From assembly GCA_040756715.1 (NCBI GenBank), contig JBFLYE010000119.1, forward strand, positions 10,907-28,722: a stretch of DNA of 17,816 nt. The letters run 5' to 3'. Below, piece by piece: positions 7,475 to 13,600 of this stretch. The notes under the pieces are model-generated. The model ran no database searches. It worked only from the letters and a program-made list of their open reading frames with translations, and was not told where the DNA came from. The position numbers were made by a program, and so were the translations under genes. This stretch comes from a bacterium (GTDB lineage: Bacteria > UBA9089 > UBA9088). The first letter of the stretch is position 1; each line of letters begins with the position of its first letter.

Positions 7475-7674
7475 TTACACCCTGAACAGGTTGTTTTTGC
7501 ACAAGAGCCACAAGAAGAAACACCTTTTTCCTGGCTGCTTGTTTTTATCATAAAAGCTGTGTAAACCCTCTTTACATCCTTATTTTGACAAACATCGCAT
7601 ATTGCTTCCTCCCTTCCATTGAGGATGTCAAACTTTCTCTTACATTTATTACAGAGATATGTATAAATAGCCAT
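7471..7674 (-). CDS. FmdB-type zinc ribbon protein
   Basis: This small protein of 67 residues from ATG 7674 begins MAIYTYLCNKCKRKFDIL, the typical opening of the FmdB/CxxC zinc ribbon family. Two CxxC pairs (Cys8/Cys11 and Cys26/Cys29) form the predicted zinc site. The tail adds CGSC and CSGC, typical of the family. The name comes from a putative regulator of formamidase genes in Methylophilus, but most members have no known function. An AGGG 8 nt before the ATG may serve as Shine-Dalgarno; an in-frame TTG at 7680 is an alternative start. The gene follows the beta-propeller gene by 47 nt and overlaps the YjbQ gene. Confidence 0.85.
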   Translation of the reverse strand: MAIYTYLCNKCKRKFDILNGREEAICDVCQNKDVKRVYTAFMIKTSSQEKGVSSCGSCAKTTCSGCK

Positions 7675-7721
7675 CAACAAACCCTAATAGCTTACTATTT
7701 GTTTCTTAAAAATCTTAAATT

Positions 7722-8741
7722 CTAATGTCCTCCACCATGTCCTCCACTAGCTTTTTCTCCCTCTTTTGGAGGTGGCTTTATTCCTAATTTTTCCTTTCTT
7801 TTCCTTATATCATCAGGGCTTTTGGATAAAGGAGGCTTTGATAGATAGACAAGACCCTGCGTAAGCCTTTGAAAAGAGGCTCCTTTATCTTCTGTTTTAT
7901 AAAGCCCATTTTCTGTGGCAAGATAGATTTTATCTTGCAATATTTCAATATCCCTTATGTTTGTATTTGAAAGCCTTGTATTTGCTGAGTTCCATCTTTT
8001 CCCACTGTCATAGCTTACAAAGAAGCCACTAATATATGAGCCAAGATAGAGAATATTCTTGTCTTTTTTAATAACCCTGAGGTCTTTTGTGGTAAGGCCA
8101 TAATTCAAAGCCTTCCAGGTATTAGAACCTTTAAATAACCCATCTTCACTTGCCACAAAAAGAGAGTCTCCAGAGGGAAGAATCTCCCATATCCTTTTTC
8201 CTTCAAATTTAAGCTTTTTCCAGCTTATCCCCAAATCACAGCTTTTATAAATCCCATCATTGTATGAGGAGATATAAATTGCTTTGCCAGAGGAGGCAAT
8301 CCCTGTAATGGGGGATTTGAGAGCAACAACCACATCCCAAGATTTTCCATTGTTTTTTAATACCTTGCCCATCCCTGTTCCCACAAAAATTGTTTTCTCT
8401 AAAATTAAAATTTTCCTTACAAATGCTACATCTTTAATCTTCTTCCATTTTTTGTTCTTTAAAACATATATGCCATCATCACATCCGGCATAAAGCCTGC
8501 CATTTTTATCCATTTCAATTGAGTTAATCTGAAGGTTAAAAAAGCCATTATTTATTGGTTTAAAACAATTTCCAAAATCATTGCTTTTGTAGACACCCTC
8601 CATTGTTGCAACATAGATAGAGCCTTCTTTCTCAAATGATAAAATGTCATTTATCCAGTTAATTTGGCCATAAAACCCAAGTGTCATAAAAAGAAAAATT
8701 CCCATTGTAAAAAGGATAGCAAAGATTATTTGTAATGTCAA
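7722..8741 (-). CDS. Membrane-anchored or secreted beta-propeller protein with Asp-box (BNR-like) repeats
   Basis: The protein has up to 339 residues. An N-terminal hydrophobic segment (about 3-24 from the TTG at 8741) suggests a signal anchor or signal peptide. The rest is a series of beta-propeller blades with repeated Asp-box-like motifs: GVYKSNDFGNCF, GIYKSCDLGISWKKL, GFFVSYDSGKRWNSA and GLYKTEDKGASFQRL. Such folds (sialidase-like, Ycf48-like, sortilin-like) usually act outside the cytoplasm as binding or assembly scaffolds; no catalytic motif is seen. The C-terminus is a charged, proline-rich tail ending GGHGGGH, a possible metal-binding sequence. The start is uncertain: TTG at 8741 gives a full hydrophobic segment, while ATG at 8705 lies 7 nt after a promoter-like TTGACA-N17-TATCCT. 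Specific function is unknown. Confidence 0.75.
   Translation of the reverse strand: MTLQIIFAILFTMGIFLFMTLGFYGQINWINDILSFEKEGSIYVATMEGVYKSNDFGNCFKPINNGFFNLQINSIEMDKNGRLYAGCDDGIYVLKNKKWKKIKDVAFVRKILILEKTIFVGTGMGKVLKNNGKSWDVVVALKSPITGIASSGKAIYISSYNDGIYKSCDLGISWKKLKFEGKRIWEILPSGDSLFVASEDGLFKGSNTWKALNYGLTTKDLRVIKKDKNILYLGSYISGFFVSYDSGKRWNSANTRLSNTNIRDIEILQDKIYLATENGLYKTEDKGASFQRLTQGLVYLSKPPLSKSPDDIRKRKEKLGIKPPPKEGEKASGGHGGGH
8713..8741 (-). promoter_or_regulatory. Candidate promoter for the beta-propeller gene
   Basis: On the minus strand TTGACA (8741-8736), a 17-bp spacer and TATCCT (8718-8713) are followed by 7 nt and an in-frame ATG at 8705. The arrangement matches the other close promoters in this window. 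It overlaps the longer open frame, so it is real only if translation starts at 8705. A perfect TATAAT at 8784-8779 on the same strand, without a good -35 box, is the alternative. Confidence 0.4.
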
Positions 8742-8756
8742 TAAAGATTAAATTAT

Positions 8757-8786
8757 TTGTAAAAAAAACAGGTAGGAGATTATACT
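8757..8786 (+). promoter_or_regulatory. Weak candidate promoter for the transketolase operon
   Basis: TTGTAA (8757-8762), an 18-bp spacer and TATACT (8781-8786, five of six bases) would start transcription near 8793 and leave a leader of about 75 nt before the ATG at 8868. The rest of the 126-bp divergent gap shows no other clear signal. Confidence 0.3.
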
Positions 8787-8867
8787 ATTGACTTATAAGG
8801 CAAAACTTAAAAAAACCTGAGTAGATACAAGATATAGAAGATTTGAAATATCTTACAAAGATGAAAA

Positions 8868-9728
8868 ATGGATGAAATTGTTTTAAAGATTGCTGATATC
8901 TCAAGGAAGATGAGGAGGTTAATAATTGAGATGCTTTCTCTGGCAGGCTCAGGCCATCCTGGTGGCTCACTTTCCTCTGTTGAAATAATAGCTTCTCTTT
9001 ATTTTCACATAATGAGGCATAATCCATCCCATCCATTATGGAGGGATAGGGATAGATTTATCCTTTCTAAGGGTCATTCCTGCCCAACCTTATATGCTGC
9101 CTTAGCCCTTTCTGGATATTTCCCAATGGATGAATTAAAAACCTTAAGAAAGCTTGAAAGTATTTTACAGGGTCATTCTGACAGGCTACAAACCCCAGGG
9201 GTTGAAATGTCAAGCGGCTCTTTGGGTCAAGGGCTTTCCTGTGCTTGTGGAATGGCTTTGGGAGGGAAGCTCTCACAAGAGGATTTTTTTGTATTCTGCC
9301 TCATCGGCGATGGAGAAACACAGGAAGGTCAAATCTGGGAGGCAGCTATGTCGGCTAGCCATTATAAGCTTGATAACCTTATATGCTTTCTTGATTATAA
9401 TAAATTGCAGATAGATGGAAGGGTTTCTGATGTAATGAATATTGAGCCAATTGTTGATAAATGGAGGGCATTTGGCTGGGAGGTAATGGAGATAGACGGG
9501 CATAATATAAAGGAAATTATTGAGGCGGTTGATAGAGCAAAAGAAATAAAAGGAAAGCCTAAAATGATAATTGCTCATACCATTAAGGGAAAGGGCGTTT
9601 CTTTTATGGAAGGAAGGGTAGAGTGGCATGGTGTCGCACCTACAAAAGAGGAGGCAGAAAGAGCCCTTAAAGAATTAGAAGATGGAACAAGAAGCAACCA
9701 GGGATGCATATGGAAAGGCATTGCTTGA
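8868..9728 (+). CDS. Transketolase, N-terminal (thiamine-diphosphate binding) subunit
   Basis: This 286-residue subunit equals the first third of a full transketolase. It carries SGHPGGSLSSVEI, SKGHSCPTLYAALA, the GSLGQGLS loop and the thiamine-diphosphate motif GDGETQEGQIWEA (147-159) with NKLQIDG near 178-184. Together with the next gene it would transfer two-carbon ketol units between sugar phosphates in the pentose phosphate pathway. Split transketolases are common in archaea and several bacterial lineages. The ORF runs 47 bp into the second subunit, so its last 14 residues or so are not conserved family sequence. The ATG at 8868 has no strong Shine-Dalgarno. Confidence 0.92.
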   Translation: MDEIVLKIADISRKMRRLIIEMLSLAGSGHPGGSLSSVEIIASLYFHIMRHNPSHPLWRDRDRFILSKGHSCPTLYAALALSGYFPMDELKTLRKLESILQGHSDRLQTPGVEMSSGSLGQGLSCACGMALGGKLSQEDFFVFCLIGDGETQEGQIWEAAMSASHYKLDNLICFLDYNKLQIDGRVSDVMNIEPIVDKWRAFGWEVMEIDGHNIKEIIEAVDRAKEIKGKPKMIIAHTIKGKGVSFMEGRVEWHGVAPTKEEAERALKELEDGTRSNQGCIWKGIA

Positions 9729-10641
9729 GCTGGGAAGGCAGAATCCAGATATTGTTGTTCTGGATGCAGATACATCATCCTCAACCAGGACAAATTGGTT
9801 TGCCAAGGAATTTCCCGAAAGATTCTTCAATTTCGGTGTAGCTGAGGCAAATATGATAGGGTATGCGGCAGGCCTGGCATTAGCAGGAAAAATTCCCTTT
9901 GTTTCCTCCTTTGCGGTATTTGGCTCTCTGAGGGCATATGAGCAGATAAGGACATCTATCTGCTGGGCAAATCTGAATGTAAAGATTGTCTTAACCCATG
10001 CGGGAATCTCTGTAGGCGAGGATGGTGCATCGCATCAAGCAATTGAGGATATAGCCGCTATGAGAGCCCTTCCAAATATGAGCGTAGTTGTTCCCGCAGA
10101 TGCTAATGAGACAAGGAGGGCTATATTTGCCTGTTTAGAATATAAAGGTCCTATGTACATAAGGCTTTCAAGGGCAAAATTTCCCCTTCTTCCTGATACA
10201 GGGTTTGAAATAGGAAAGGCAAGAATAATTAAACCTGGTAATGATATAAGCATCATTGCCTGTGGCCTTATGGTCTTTGAGGCATTAAAGGCATCTGATA
10301 TGCTTGAAAAAGATGGAATTTCAGCAAGGGTTGTTAATATGTCAACCATAAAACCTATAGACAAAGAGGCTATAATTTTGGCGGCAAAAGAGACAAAGGG
10401 AATAATTACCGCAGAGGAGCATTCTATTATTGGTGGGCTTGGTTCTGCTGTCTGCGAGGTTTTAGCAGAGGAAAAACAAGCGATTGTGAAGAGGATTGGA
10501 ATTCAAGATGTATTTGGGACATCTGGAAAACCAGAGGAGCTTCTCTCTTACTTTAAGGTAGATGCAAGGGCTATTCATAATGAAGCATTGCAAATTGTAA
10601 ATTGCAAATTTCAAATTGAGAAAGGAGAAAATTTACAATGA
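9682..10641 (+). CDS. Transketolase, C-terminal subunit
   Basis: This 319-residue subunit contains the pyrimidine-binding domain and the C-terminal domain. The start MEQEATRDAYGKALLELG matches the family opening. Catalytic Glu55 lies in FNFGVAEANMIGYAAGLA; GISVGEDGASHQ and PADANETRRA follow, and TAEEHSIIGGLGSAV marks the C-terminal domain. It overlaps the first subunit by 47 bp in another frame, indicating translational coupling. The last residues (IVNCKFQIEKGENLQ) are encoded by a 7-bp-period DNA repeat and look like a tail added beyond the natural end near ARAIHNEAL. A DXS-like or other split thiamine enzyme is less likely. The stop overlaps the start of the ABC gene by ATGA. Confidence 0.92.
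   Translation: MEQEATRDAYGKALLELGRQNPDIVVLDADTSSSTRTNWFAKEFPERFFNFGVAEANMIGYAAGLALAGKIPFVSSFAVFGSLRAYEQIRTSICWANLNVKIVLTHAGISVGEDGASHQAIEDIAAMRALPNMSVVVPADANETRRAIFACLEYKGPMYIRLSRAKFPLLPDTGFEIGKARIIKPGNDISIIACGLMVFEALKASDMLEKDGISARVVNMSTIKPIDKEAIILAAKETKGIITAEEHSIIGGLGSAVCEVLAEEKQAIVKRIGIQDVFGTSGKPEELLSYFKVDARAIHNEALQIVNCKFQIEKGENLQ
10587..10621 (+). repeat. Heptamer array at the 3' end of the transketolase C-subunit gene
   Basis: Units ATTGCAA, ATTGTAA, ATTGCAA, ATTTCAA and ATTGAGA follow each other with a strict 7-bp period over 35 bp. The array is translated as the C-terminal tail of the transketolase subunit and directly precedes the AAAGGAG-like ribosome binding site of the next gene. 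Confidence 0.7.
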
Positions 10642-11270
10642 TCCAATTTAAATTTGTCTCCTATGTCCATAAGCACAGGGCTATTCTTTCAAATATAAAT
10701 ATAAAGTTTGAGGAGGGTGAGTTTGTCTATATTTTAGGCCCATCTTCCTCTGGAAAGACAACCCTCCTTAAGCTTATTGCAGGCGTAATTAAACCAACAG
10801 GAGGAAGCCTTATGGTTATGGGGAAAAATATGAAAAGCCTCTCCTCTGAGAAGCTTTCTGCAATAAGAAAAAAAATGGGGCTAATTATGGATGAATTTGG
10901 ATTTGTCAAAGGAAGTGTGGAAAAAAATCTTGAAATTAGCCTTTCTAATTTCCCAAGGGAGGAAAGAAGGCCAATGATAGATTATGCATTAAACCTTGTT
11001 GAGCTTACAAGAAAGAGAAGGGATGATATATCCTTGCTTTCCCTATCTGAAAAAAAGCAAATTTCTTTAATAAGGGCAATAATTACAGACCCTTTAGTTA
11101 TCCTTGCCGATGAACCTGTGTGTTGCTGTGATAAAAAGAAAGAAACCCTCATTATTGACATCTTAAAAAAGATGCAAGAAAATGGAACATTGGTAATCCT
11201 AGCATCTACAAGGGATATTCCCATCCCAGGAAAAAGAGAGGTTAGGCTTGAGGATGGAATGCTCTTATGA
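10638..11270 (+). CDS. FtsE-like ABC transporter ATPase with degenerate catalytic motifs
   Basis: This 210-residue protein has the size and order of an FtsE/LolD-type ABC ATPase. Walker A GPSSSGKT (34-41, Lys40) and Walker B VILADEP (Asp158, Glu159) are intact. The other motifs are not: the Q-loop glutamine is replaced (GLIMDEF, Asp85 where VFQ is usual), the LSGGE signature reads LSLSEKKQ (135-142), and the H-loop ATHD reads ASTRD (189-193), without histidine. No permease such as FtsX follows; the next gene is fdhD-nadA. It overlaps the transketolase stop (ATGA) with AAAGGAG upstream. It may bind ATP but hydrolyse it poorly, act as a regulatory partner, or be a decaying FtsE. Cell-division function is a guess from similarity only. 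Confidence 0.8.
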   Translation: MIQFKFVSYVHKHRAILSNINIKFEEGEFVYILGPSSSGKTTLLKLIAGVIKPTGGSLMVMGKNMKSLSSEKLSAIRKKMGLIMDEFGFVKGSVEKNLEISLSNFPREERRPMIDYALNLVELTRKRRDDISLLSLSEKKQISLIRAIITDPLVILADEPVCCCDKKKETLIIDILKKMQENGTLVILASTRDIPIPGKREVRLEDGMLL

Positions 11271-11276
11271 GGGATT

Positions 11277-11352
11277 AGTATGTGTTTAGCTCCTACATAA
11301 AAAGTATCAATCTTTATAAATCCGAAATTGAAAATCCGAAATCAAAAAACAA
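11277..11352 (+). repeat. Composite junction repeat: AGTATGTGTTTAGC plus heptamer array
   Basis: AGTATGTGTTTAGC (11277-11290) begins 6 nt after the ABC gene stop. It is followed at 11318-11352 by 7-bp units AAATCCG, AAATTGA, AAATCCG, AAATCAA and AAAACAA. The same two parts, in the same order, occur at 3274-3317. The open frame from 11282 crosses this repeat, which is why that upstream extension of fdhD is judged non-coding. Confidence 0.7.
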
Positions 11353-11405
11353 TATCAAAATTTTTATAAAGAAAAATAGAAATCCTTTCTTTTTTACAAG
11401 ACATC

Positions 11406-11434
11406 TTGATTTAAGCCACTTAAATTTGTATAAT
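11406..11434 (+). promoter_or_regulatory. Sigma70-type promoter of fdhD-nadA
   Basis: TTGATT (11406-11411), a 17-bp spacer and a perfect TATAAT (11429-11434) are followed by 6 nt and ATG at 11441. The expected transcription start coincides with the ATG, predicting a leaderless message. It also fixes the start of the long ORF, whose first 53 codons would lie upstream of and inside the promoter. Confidence 0.65.
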
Positions 11435-11440
11435 TTATCT

Positions 11441-13156
11441 ATGAAATCAAGAATAAGGCTTTTAAAAATAAGGGGTGAAGAAGAAAAGAGGCTTGATGAC
11501 CTTGTGGCATCTGAGGCTCCTATTACCATTAAGGCAAATGGACAAAGAATAGCCTCCCTGTTTGCTACACCCTCTTATCTTTCTGAGTTAGCCTGCGGAT
11601 TTTTGGCCTCTTTGGGTTTGATTGAGAATTTTAGCGACATTTCCTCCATCAATGCCTTAGAGGGTGAGGTTGATGTAAAAGGAGAGATAAGAGAAGGTAA
11701 AGAACTTCTCCTTACCTCGGGCTGTGGAAAGGGCTCAATCTCTCATCCCGAAAGGATAAAAAGGGTAAATGGAAATTTTTCTATATCTCCTTCTTTAATC
11801 CTCAAGCTTATTTCTGAATTCCAATTAAGGTCTTCTGGGTTTAAAGAAACAGGATGTTTGCATTCAGCGGCTATCTCTCTTTCTGATAAAATTCTTGACC
11901 TTAAAGAGGATATTGGAAGGCATAATGCTATCGATAAGGTAATCGGTGGTTTATTCTTAAAAAAGGAGGAATTTTCTGATAAGGCAATATTGACATCGGG
12001 AAGGATAACCTCTGAGATTGTTATTAAGGCAATGAATGTTGGTATTCCCATGATTATCTCAAGGTCATCTTCCACAGACTTAGCTATTTCCCTTGCAGAT
12101 AAAGCAGGGATAACTCTGGTTGGGTTTGCAAGGGGTAAGAGGATGAATGTCTATACACATTCAGAAAGGATAAAGCCAGAAGTCAGAAGCCAGAAGTCAG
12201 AAGTCAGAAGCCTTGCTGAGAGGATAAGGGAGCTTTGTAAGAAGAAGAATGCCATAATTCTTTCCCATAACTACCAGCCAGGAGAGGTTCAGGATGTAGC
12301 AGATTTTCTTGGTGATTCCCTGGATTTATCAAGGAGGGCAAGGGAGACATCGGCAGAAATTATTGTATTTTGTGGTGTCCATTTTATGGCTGAGATGGCA
12401 AAGATTTTATCGCCAGAAAAGACAGTTTTAATGCCAGATATAAATGCAGGCTGTCCATTGGCTGATATGATCAATGTAGAGGAATTAAAAAGGCTTAAAG
12501 AAGAGCATCCTGATGCAATTGTTGTCTCCTATGTCAATACATCTGCCTTGATTAAGGCAGAGACAGATTATTGTTGCACATCGGCAAATGGCCTCTCGGT
12601 TATAAACTCCCTTCCCAAGGATAAGGAAATAATCTTTACACCTGACAAATGGCTGGGTGATTATATTGCAAGAAAAACAAAAAGGGAGTTTATTCTTTGG
12701 AATGGCTTCTGTCCAACCCATCTTAAAATTACTAAAGAGGAGGTATTAAAGGCAAAAGAGGCTCATCCCAATGCAGAGGTAATTGTCCATCCTGAATGCA
12801 CAAGGGATGTGGTGGATATGGCGGATTTTGTATATGGAACAGGTGGAATGGTAAAGCGGGTTAAAGAAAGCGAAGCAAAGGAATTTATTATCGGCACTGA
12901 AAATGGAATGCTCTATCGGCTTAAGAAGGAAAATCCCGATAAGACATTTTATCCTGCCTCAGAGCTTGCCATATGCCTAAATATGAAGCTTACCACATTG
13001 GAAAAGGTCTTGTGGTCATTAGAGGATGAGGTTTATAAAATAGAGCTTGATCCTGAAATTATGAAGAGAGCAAGGAAATCCATTAAAAGGATGCTTGAAA
13101 TAACCTCTCAACCCGATGAATCCATAACCCGATTAACCCATAGTCCAAGCCTATAG
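11441..13156 (+). CDS. Fusion of FdhD sulfurtransferase and quinolinate synthase NadA
   Basis: One 571-residue frame holds two complete enzymes. Residues 1-245 are FdhD, which passes sulfur from a cysteine desulfurase to the molybdenum cofactor of formate dehydrogenase: it shows LACGFL, a SGCGKG loop (Cys95; the second Cys of the usual CxxC is Gly98), DIGRHNAIDK, LTSGRITSE and the terminal GFARGKRMNVYTHSERI. Residues 258-571 are NadA, the Fe-S enzyme making quinolinate from iminoaspartate and dihydroxyacetone phosphate: AIILSHNYQ, DVADFLGDSL, FCGVHFMAEMAKIL, and cluster ligands Cys338 (NAGCPLADM), Cys424 (WNGFCPTH) and Cys512 (AICLNMK). The linker KPEVRSQKSEVRS is a translated 7-bp tandem repeat. 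No in-frame start codon lies just before NadA. The tail after about 555 is another repeat. The repeat junction could instead reflect misassembly. Confidence 0.85.
   Translation: MKSRIRLLKIRGEEEKRLDDLVASEAPITIKANGQRIASLFATPSYLSELACGFLASLGLIENFSDISSINALEGEVDVKGEIREGKELLLTSGCGKGSISHPERIKRVNGNFSISPSLILKLISEFQLRSSGFKETGCLHSAAISLSDKILDLKEDIGRHNAIDKVIGGLFLKKEEFSDKAILTSGRITSEIVIKAMNVGIPMIISRSSSTDLAISLADKAGITLVGFARGKRMNVYTHSERIKPEVRSQKSEVRSLAERIRELCKKKNAIILSHNYQPGEVQDVADFLGDSLDLSRRARETSAEIIVFCGVHFMAEMAKILSPEKTVLMPDINAGCPLADMINVEELKRLKEEHPDAIVVSYVNTSALIKAETDYCCTSANGLSVINSLPKDKEIIFTPDKWLGDYIARKTKREFILWNGFCPTHLKITKEEVLKAKEAHPNAEVIVHPECTRDVVDMADFVYGTGGMVKRVKESEAKEFIIGTENGMLYRLKKENPDKTFYPASELAICLNMKLTTLEKVLWSLEDEVYKIELDPEIMKRARKSIKRMLEITSQPDESITRLTHSPSL
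12178..12212 (+). repeat. Heptamer array joining fdhD and nadA
   Basis: Five consecutive 7-bp units AGAAGTC or AGAAGCC fill 35 bp. Since 7 is not a multiple of 3 the array is read in all phases, yet contains no stop codon in the fusion frame. It lies between the last conserved FdhD residues (SERI) and the first NadA residues (LAERIRELCKKKNAI). Confidence 0.9.
13110..13141 (+). repeat. 16-bp tandem repeat in the nadA 3' tail
   Basis: AACCCGATGAATCCAT and AACCCGATTAACCCAT stand in direct tandem (14 of 16 identical). They encode most of the C-terminal tail beyond the conserved NadA end, up to 13 bp before the stop. Confidence 0.6.
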
Positions 13157-13189
13157 AGTATGTGTTTAGGACCACGAAGAACACGAAGG
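13157..13189 (+). repeat. Third AGTATGTGTTTAG copy followed by ACCACGAAG/AACACGAAG
   Basis: AGTATGTGTTTAG (13157-13169) begins immediately after the nadA TAG. It is followed by ACCACGAAG and AACACGAAG plus G (13171-13189), a 9-bp duplication of a type I have seen as a dispersed repeat in many environmental genomes. The remaining gap to the lipoprotein promoter (13190-13295) is AT-rich, with no convincing terminator or ORF. Confidence 0.55.
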
Positions 13190-13295
13190 TTTCTTAAAGA
13201 GAAGATTTTTTTATTTCTTTTTTAAGTTAGACTAGCTAAACAACATCCACTTACCTTTTTGTAAGATTTCCCCCGATACTCAAACAAAAAATTTG

Positions 13296-13325
13296 TTGAC
13301 AAGATTTGTATTTTTTATTTATCAT
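13296..13325 (+). promoter_or_regulatory. Sigma70-type promoter of the lipoprotein gene
   Basis: TTGACA (13296-13301), an 18-bp spacer and TATCAT (13320-13325, five of six bases) predict a transcription start near 13332 and a leader of about 24 nt. Unlike the other promoters here it leaves room for a ribosome binding site. Confidence 0.7.
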
Positions 13326-13340
13326 AAATAAATATTTTAA

Positions 13341-13351
13341 AAAGGGGGTGA
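13341..13351 (+). promoter_or_regulatory. Near-perfect Shine-Dalgarno of the lipoprotein gene
   Basis: AAAGGGGGTGA differs by one base from AAAGGAGGTGA, the full complement of the 16S rRNA 3' end, and sits 4 nt before ATG 13356. It shows that this organism uses canonical Shine-Dalgarno initiation for at least some genes and suggests high expression of this one. Confidence 0.8.
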
Positions 13352-13355
13352 AAGA

Positions 13356-13565
13356 ATGTTAACAAGGTTGTTATTGGTAATGATAATGGGGCTAGGTTTA
13401 ATCCTTTCCTCTGGTTGTTGTCCTCCCAAGGAGGCACCGGTTGAAACACCAACTGTAGAAGAACCAGCACCAGTAGAAGAGGCTGCACCAGCAGAAGAGG
13501 CTGCACCAGCAGAAGAGGCTGCACCAGCAGAAGAGGCTGCACCAGCAGAAGAGGCTGCACCATAA
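13356..13565 (+). CDS. Small predicted lipoprotein with Glu/Ala/Pro repeats
   Basis: This 69-residue protein has a lipoprotein signal peptide: MLTRLLLVMIMGLGLILSSG then Cys21 (SSGC, an acceptable though non-ideal lipobox). The mature part is only Cys-Cys-Pro-Pro-Lys plus an acidic, proline-rich tail built on the repeat EEAAPA, likely extended and disordered, tethered to a membrane. It has its own promoter, a near-perfect Shine-Dalgarno and a rho-independent terminator, so it is a strongly expressed monocistronic unit, as for major small lipoproteins. The stop lies in a degenerate further repeat copy; the same frame continues GEAIPKEKVGKP to TAA at 13602-13604. No family is recognised and the function is unknown. 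Confidence 0.8.
   Translation: MLTRLLLVMIMGLGLILSSGCCPPKEAPVETPTVEEPAPVEEAAPAEEAAPAEEAAPAEEAAPAEEAAP
13476..13562 (+). repeat. 18-bp tandem repeat encoding EEAAPA
   Basis: Unit GAAGAGGCTGCACCAGCA occurs four times exactly (13476-13547), followed by a 15-bp partial copy that runs into the TAA stop. The copies are identical at nucleotide level, indicating recent expansion. A diverged copy, including the stop codon, follows at 13563-13580. Confidence 0.95.
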
Positions 13566-13600
13566 GGAGAAGCTATACCTAAAGAAAAGGTAGGAAAACC

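Noticed and set aside
7232-7564. Plus-strand 110-residue ORF opposite the YjbQ and FmdB genes
   Set aside because: No family motifs, whereas both minus-strand genes show strong conserved signatures and ATGA coupling.
11282-11440. Upstream extension of the fdhD-nadA ORF by 53 codons (MFSSYIKS...)
   Set aside because: It crosses the AGTATGTGTTTAGC/heptamer repeat and the TTGATT-N17-TATAAT promoter, has no conserved FdhD residues, and the ATG at 11441 fits the family start.
13250-13265. Hairpin CTTAC-CTTTTT-GTAAG after nadA
   Set aside because: A 5-bp stem without a following T tract is too weak to call a terminator.
13476-13562. Possible CRISPR-like array
   Set aside because: The 18-bp copies are contiguous without spacers and encode EEAAPA in frame.
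13315-13563. Minus-strand ORF rich in VQPLLL repeats
   Set aside because: It is the reverse-strand reading of the lipoprotein tandem repeat; the plus-strand gene has a promoter, Shine-Dalgarno, lipobox and terminator.
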